Assembly: GCF_020536995.1 (NCBI RefSeq)
Contig: NC_068360.1
Location: forward strand, 1,150,292 to 1,214,291
DNA length: 64,000 nt
Origin: Dreissena polymorpha
Lineage: Eukaryota > Mollusca > Bivalvia > Myida > Dreissenidae
Direction: 5' to 3'
Below are positions 59,147 through 64,000 of the stretch, piece after piece; the stretch's first letter is position 1, and the number at the start of each line of letters is the position of its first letter. A model generated the notes under the pieces. The model was not told the origin of the DNA. It saw only the letters and a list, made by a program, of their open reading frames with translations, and did not search any database. Position numbers and translations under genes: made by a program.

Positions 59147-59389
59147 TTCCTCAAGTTTTCATCAGTTAGAAATTATATAAAGTAATAACAACAATGAATG
59201 ACAAATTCAATAATAGTTAAATTTTTATTGTCCTTGTAACACAGCGAAAATTAATTCAAATACTATCATTATTGAATTTACAATTCAAACAAGAAATAAT
59301 CAAAATAGATAATTTGATCATACATACAAATTCATTTAAGACAATTATAAGTCACATGTAATAATTCATAGAATATTCATTCAAAAGCA
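59147..59389 (-). repeat. Direct repeat, outer copy (B2-like) of YR retroelement
   Basis: Nearly identical to 59869-60106; shared text includes GAATGACAAATTCAATAATA and TTGTCCTTGTAACACAGCGA. Confidence 0.85.
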
Positions 59390-59868
59390 TTCAAAGCATA
59401 ATACAAGCATTATGCAATATGTTTATAACAATTCAAGCTGAAATATATTAAGTAAGTAAATAGTAAGTAAGTAAATAAACAATTCATGTTAAAATTGCAA
59501 AGCACTATACAAACATAGACACAAAGCAAGTTAACAAGCCATAACAAATTATCAATTCTCTTATCTCACAATGACATATTATATAAAATGATTTACACAA
59601 AACTACTTTTATTTGGGAGGGTGGGACTGGGAAATTCAAAATGTTTAACGCTGTGTGTTCAACGCTTACAAAAACAAGTATGAACTATTTTTCGAAAACC
59701 AGTGCGCTCCAGTTAGCAATTCGACCAATCATAAAAAAGTAGACAGTTAACATCGCTCAGTGATCTATTTTTAGAAAGGTATAGTGACAACTTGTAAACA
59801 AAATAAACTTGCGTCATAAATTAAACATTTTAATTCACGATTAAAATTAGCCAATTTCTTTCCTTTAG

Positions 59869-60106
59869 TTTTCATCAGTGAGAAATTATATAAAGTAATA
59901 ACTACAATGAATGACAAATTCAATAATAGTTAATTTTTTATTGTCCTTGTAACACAGCGAAACTTAATTCAAATACTATCATTATTGAATTTACAATTCA
60001 AACAAGAAATATTACTAATCAAATAGATAATTATATCATACATACAAATTCATTTGAGACAATTATAAGTCACATGTAATAATTCATAGAATATTCATGC
60101 AAAAGC
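59869..60106 (-). repeat. Direct repeat, inner copy (B1-like) of YR retroelement
   Basis: Lies next to the recombinase end of the element. The segment between the two copies (59390-59868) would be the A2 part in Ngaro-type structure. Confidence 0.8.
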
Positions 60107-60376
60107 CAACATAATGCCACACAAACAATACAAGAAAAGCAACACAATCAAGCAATAGGGACATAATAAGCGGGTCCATTCATTTACTGAAGTAATATAA
60201 AGCCTGCAAACTAAAGCAACAAAAACAGACAACATATAAAACTGATCATATATAAACATCTAACGACAACATGCATTTTCTTACCTATTTATATGACTTC
60301 ATAATGAATCAGTCTATTCTGATTTCTGTGGGGAAAAAATAAAATTATTTACATATATACACTATTCAACATGTTA

Positions 60377-61363
60377 TTATATATGTTCAGATATGAATTC
60401 AGCAATTTCAACTTTATCTTCTAGAGACATATGCAGATATTTTTTATAAGCGTCTAAACACCAGTCACCTAAGAGCTGAATTTTATCAGCGGATACGTTT
60501 AATCTAAATGCAAAGGAAGCCATGCCCCTTCTAAAAGAGTGAGTAGAATAAGAATTTGAATCTACATCACATTTTGATAAAATTTCACGCAGCTTTTTTA
60601 AATAAATGTTATATGTGACTGGTTTTCCTGACTTCAATACAAATAGAGGAGATCCAGGCCCAGCAGGAATAAATTTTACTTATCATATCCTTAAATGCTG
60701 CCACAGGACACAATGGTGAATTTTTAACAACTACTCATGGACTGGTTAATACACGTTGTCCAAATTTTATAGTTTTAGTCCATTTCATTTTAACCAATAA
60801 CTTATACTGCTCAATAGACACATCACCCTTCAATAAGAATTTAGGATCTTTTAGATCTTGTAATGTTGTTGGGACCAAATTAGATTTTCTAGCTAATAGA
60901 AAAAAAGCGAAAACAAATAAACACCAGAAAACTGATGTATGTCAGAATTATCTAGTACCGCATACATTTTTATCAAAAGTTCTGGAGATATGGGTATGGC
61001 TTGTTTAACTTGATGACATAGCATTCTAGAAACTCCTTTAAAGGTTAGATTCAGTATGAAATTATTTACTTTATCTAAAGAAAACCCAAGGATTTGATGC
61101 ATGGTTCGAACTCCACTTACATAATTACGAATTAAATCAAATGATTTAAATGATCTACTAAGAAACTGTACATGTAATTGTAAAGTAAGGGTTGATGCAG
61201 GAAGAAAAACTAACCCAAAATGAAAGCAAAACAAAAGAAATGATTCCCACTGGATCTTCAAATTTTTCCTGGATCCCTCAGCATAAGCTTGTCTATTTGA
61301 TGCTCTAAAGTCCCCACCAAGTTGAGACATCTGTCTGTCTGAAACAACATGATACACTACCAA
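60377..61363 (-). pseudogene. Tyrosine recombinase region of YR retroelement (broken)
   Basis: The N-terminal half resembles the SAM-like DNA-binding part of phage-integrase-type recombinases. The C-terminal part shows STHSFRRGMASFAF and IQLLGDWCLDAYKKYLHMS, the box II arginine and terminal tyrosine surroundings. In the family this enzyme inserts a circular DNA intermediate. Not intact. Confidence 0.85.
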
Positions 61364-61980
61364 GGATGAATAAATGTAAAATCTTTTTCTTGTACAACAC
61401 TATTATACAAAGTAACTTCTTTTGTAATGTCTTCAAATGTCTTTCTATGACTTTCATTCAAATGCCACCTAGACAAATGATCTGCTATCCTGTTATCAAA
61501 ACCAGATATGTGTACCGCCTTAATTTCAAATTCATTTAAAGCCGCAAAAAATATAATTTCTCTCAAGCATTTTTGCATAAATTTACACTTAGCTTTTCCT
61601 GAATTTAAAGCAATACACACAGCCATGTAATCACATTGTACTACATTTTTTTTACTTTTAAATGTCATATGACATAGATGTACACACTCTACAATGGTCA
61701 ACATTTCTAGTGCACTTATATGTAATTCGTATTCTTGTATGAATGTGAGGAAAGTTGCATGAAAATAATGTCCTTGAAAGAACCCTCCACAGCCACTTAA
61801 ACAAGAATCACACGAGAACGTTTCATCTGGAGAAGACCATTCTTCTACCGAAATTACTGAAATACCATTGTATAATTGCATAAAAGTTTTCAACCATTTT
61901 AAATCCAACTTCACTTCATCTGGTATTGCATGACAATCATGTTCACAGTTCAATGCATATACCTCCCTAAGCCAGTTCAA
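61357..61980 (-). pseudogene. RNase H region of YR retroelement
   Basis: Shows ISALEMLTIVECVHLC (metal-binding Glu context), VVQCDYMAVCIALNSG (Asp-containing strand) and SGFDNRIADHLSR (final Asp), the RNase H layout of DIRS-like elements. Upstream the sequence runs on into the reverse-transcriptase connection until the inserted element. Confidence 0.85.
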
Positions 61981-62046
61981 TAGTCTGTTTTGATAAATAT
62001 ACGGCTGGCTTTAACACACGCTCCAACAAAGTTCATCTTGCCTAGT

Positions 62047-63441
62047 CAGTCCAGAGAATCATGACATGAAAAGCGCTCATTCCGGCTGGTCAGTTCCAAC
62101 CATATTTACAGTTACAGATAATGGCAAGATGCCCATTAATGTGTGCTGCGGTCAGCATCTCAGCATGATTTGAGTACTTTAGGTGCCATAAAAGTTGATA
62201 AAAAGTTGGCTGGTATGCCAAAACTTCACTTCTGAGGTACCCTCTGCGTTTCTGGTATTAAAAAGCTTCACAGTGTTTTATTCACTACAACATCCTAGAA
62301 GTAGATGCAAAAAATGTTGGAAATCAAGATTTTATACCTTGTGCATAATAAACATTGCGAAGCAATTGTTTGAATTAAAAAAAACAACACCACCATTTCT
62401 ACAGACAACTGAAAACTATGAGGATTGCTTAGATAAGGTATATAATACATCCGACATTGTATCAGGAAGGATGGCCGAGTTGTCTAAGTGGTAGACATTT
62501 TACTCCAGCGGTTAGTGGTTCGAGCCCTGCTGAGCGTTATCTTTTTTACTTAAAAAAAAAGTTATTTAATGTTGTTTAGCCTAATCAAGTGCATCCAGTC
62601 TGTCTGATCAAAGTAAACATATAAATGATTGAGGAAAATTTTTACTCTGCTTGTTTGTACATTTTATTGATCTCGTATTGTTTAGACATTTTTTCAACAT
62701 GTCACTTAACTTTATACATTTTAAAATTTAATAGATATAAGATTTTATGTTTAAAATCTCGTGCATACAAAATCAAAGGATGCACTGTGTCGATAATAAG
62801 CATTTTTGTCAGTTCCTTGGCAAAAATGTCGTTAACTCCCATAGATTAGTGTTATGTCAGTGTTGACTTCGAATAAAATATCTTAAAATGTGACCTTTTA
62901 GCATGGTTAGTAAAACGATGCAAACTGTGAGCTTAATTACTGCATTGATCTGTGAATAAATATGTGTGACATTTTTTCGTCTGGATATTTTGTTTTGTTT
63001 TTATTGCAAAAAATACAGTTTGAAATTAATATGTAACAAAATGTCTCAAATGTCATTACTCCAGTACACATTGTTCATACATGTACCTATTTTTTATGAA
63101 TATGAATTCTGAATTTTTAAATATTCCATGTATTTTAAATATATTGAAATTATATATTTTACTGTATTTAAATTAACTTTTCAGTCTAAACATATGTCGT
63201 GAAAACATGCAAAACTGTTTAAGGTGTTTATTACAAGAAGAATTATTAGAATACATGGTTAAAGAGTTCTTGGAAGCAACTTGAAACCACACCGGCCCTG
63301 TGCAGTTTTATGGCCCCTAATTACCCTACCATGCTGAGAGACTGACCACAGCCCACATGTGGCCCATCAGTGGTAACTGTAAATATGCTTCAGTCAAGCC
63401 AGCCTGAATGAGCACTTTTGGTGGCATGATTCTCTGGACTG
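62047..63441. mobile_element. 1.4 kb TIR element inserted in the YR retroelement
   Basis: The ends CAGTCCAGAGAATCATG and CATGATTCTCTGGACTG belong to imperfect inverted repeats of about 115 bases. It is flanked by TAGT direct repeats (62043-62046 and 63442-63445), giving a 4-bp target duplication. No transposase seen. The interior holds a tRNA-like segment (62469-62527) with GGATGGCCGAG and GGTTCGAGCCC, related to the core of family C. Superfamily unresolved. Confidence 0.82.
62469..62527 (+). repeat. tRNA-like segment inside the TIR element
   Basis: The A box TGGCCGAGTTG and B box GGTTCGAGCCC are both recognisable, with Leu/Ser-type spacing. The preceding text (TGAGGATTGCTTAGATAAGG) also matches the family C core (GAGGATTGCTTATATTGG), so a SINE-like unit is shared by unrelated shells. 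Confidence 0.65.
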
Positions 63442-63443
63442 TA

Positions 63444-63876
63444 GTAAATGTTGAATCTCTTTCAACGAAGCGACTTCCTTACTTAACCAATTCTCCACTA
63501 ATAACAATATTTCAATCAACCTATCTGGTGATATTTCCATAGTCATTTTTATAGTATCAAACAAAACACCTAGAAAAATCATTCTTGTATTTGGTTTTAC
63601 AGATTTATCTGTAGATTCTTCCAAACCACATTTTTGTAAAATATTTTATAAACATAAATAAGGAAACTCAGCATATTGTACTTTTTCAGCACCTGCAAAA
63701 TCATCTAAATAATTTAAAACAATTACACCAAGTTTAAGTAATGTATATGCTACAGCATTTGTTACTCTTTGACAAATGTAAGCTGCTGACCTTAATCCCA
63801 TGGATAAAACAGTATCACAAAATATGTGCTTTTTGTATATGAATGACATTATATAATAATAATAAATTATAATCAC
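63444..63876 (-). pseudogene. Reverse transcriptase region of YR retroelement (partial)
   Basis: Contains MGLRSAAYICQRVTNAVAYT and VIVLNYLDDFAGA with the catalytic YLDD, then FLGVLFDTIKMTMEI and LKEIQHLLQ of the thumb/connection. The enzyme's N-terminal part lies beyond or near the window edge. Not in one frame. Confidence 0.87.
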
Positions 63877-64000
63877 CAGGACAAATGTTTATCTGTCTAT
63901 AAGCCCGTTTAAGATCCTTTTCTAACAACAAACAACCATTCCCCTTTGCTTTTATCAATTCACACATGTCATCTATTTTTGAAAACACTAAATTTATAGA

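Larger units (their letters stand above)
59147..64000 (-). mobile_element. Tyrosine-recombinase retroelement (DIRS/Ngaro type), 3' part, broken
   Basis: Read on the minus strand the parts are a reverse transcriptase with YLDD (about 63876-63444), RNase H (about 61980-61357) and a tyrosine recombinase (about 61363-60377) with THSFRRG and the following GDW. Order and recombinase place it with YR retroelements, not integrase LTR elements. After the genes come two direct repeats (59869-60106 and 59147-59389) separated by about 480 bases, like the B1-A2-B2 end of Ngaro-type split direct repeats. The element is a fossil: several interruptions and one large insertion (62047-63441). The repeats differ at about ten positions, suggesting a fairly recent origin. 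Its 5' part lies beyond the window. Confidence 0.88.

Noticed and set aside
62469-62527. A functional Leu or Ser tRNA gene
   Set aside because: The fold is degenerate, and the same text recurs within repeat family C.

Overview
The window looks like nuclear DNA of a bivalve mollusc, probably a dreissenid mussel. This is inference: the AT-rich sequence, the V-SINE-like short elements and the mix of dispersed repeats fit, but no database was available. About 3 kb is host coding sequence, in two split genes on the minus strand. Most of the rest is transposable elements, foldback elements and tandem repeats.

Region by region. 1-4.25 kb: Penelope-like retroelement (PLE) sequence, with a minus-strand copy carrying reverse transcriptase and GIY-YIG parts between two inverted arms of another PLE; hammerhead-like RNA motifs lie at the ends. 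4.25-8.9 kb: foldback elements, TA runs and unassigned sequence. 8.9-15.7 kb (minus): an alpha-carbonic anhydrase gene in seven recognisable exons with joining reading phases and a complete zinc site. 15.7-18.3 kb: a GTA array, then a 1.8 kb element with terminal inverted repeats, a 10-bp target duplication and arrays of a short GCGAC/ACGATGG unit. 18.3-28 kb: intergenic, with paired foldback repeats, a foldback element built of TTAGGG/CCCTAA telomere-type repeats, and a 520-bp TTAA-flanked element with a tRNA-like core. 28.2-31.3 kb: three adjacent minisatellites (GC-rich, 24 bp, 34 bp). 32.8-33.7 kb: a degenerate 70-bp array cut by a TTAA-type miniature element.

34.1-53.7 kb (minus): an MFSD1-like major facilitator gene, twelve well-supported exons plus a tentative last exon, about 574 residues. 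Its introns hold V-SINE-like copies, several copies of two miniature element families, two trinucleotide arrays and a 24-unit 52-bp minisatellite with a higher-order repeat. 53.8-59.1 kb: no recognised gene; it holds a nested insertion (hAT-like element inside a TTAA element) and a near-perfect hairpin. 59.1-64 kb (minus): the 3' part of a tyrosine-recombinase retroelement (DIRS/Ngaro type), broken, interrupted by a 1.4 kb inverted-repeat element and running off the end of the window.

Carbonic anhydrase (CO2 hydration) and MFSD1 (lysosomal small-peptide export) are ordinary host genes with no evident functional link. The unusual content is in the mobile elements: ribozyme-like PLE ends, insertions whose empty sites can be read from the sequence, telomere-motif foldbacks, and a tRNA-like core carried in a DNA-transposon-like shell.
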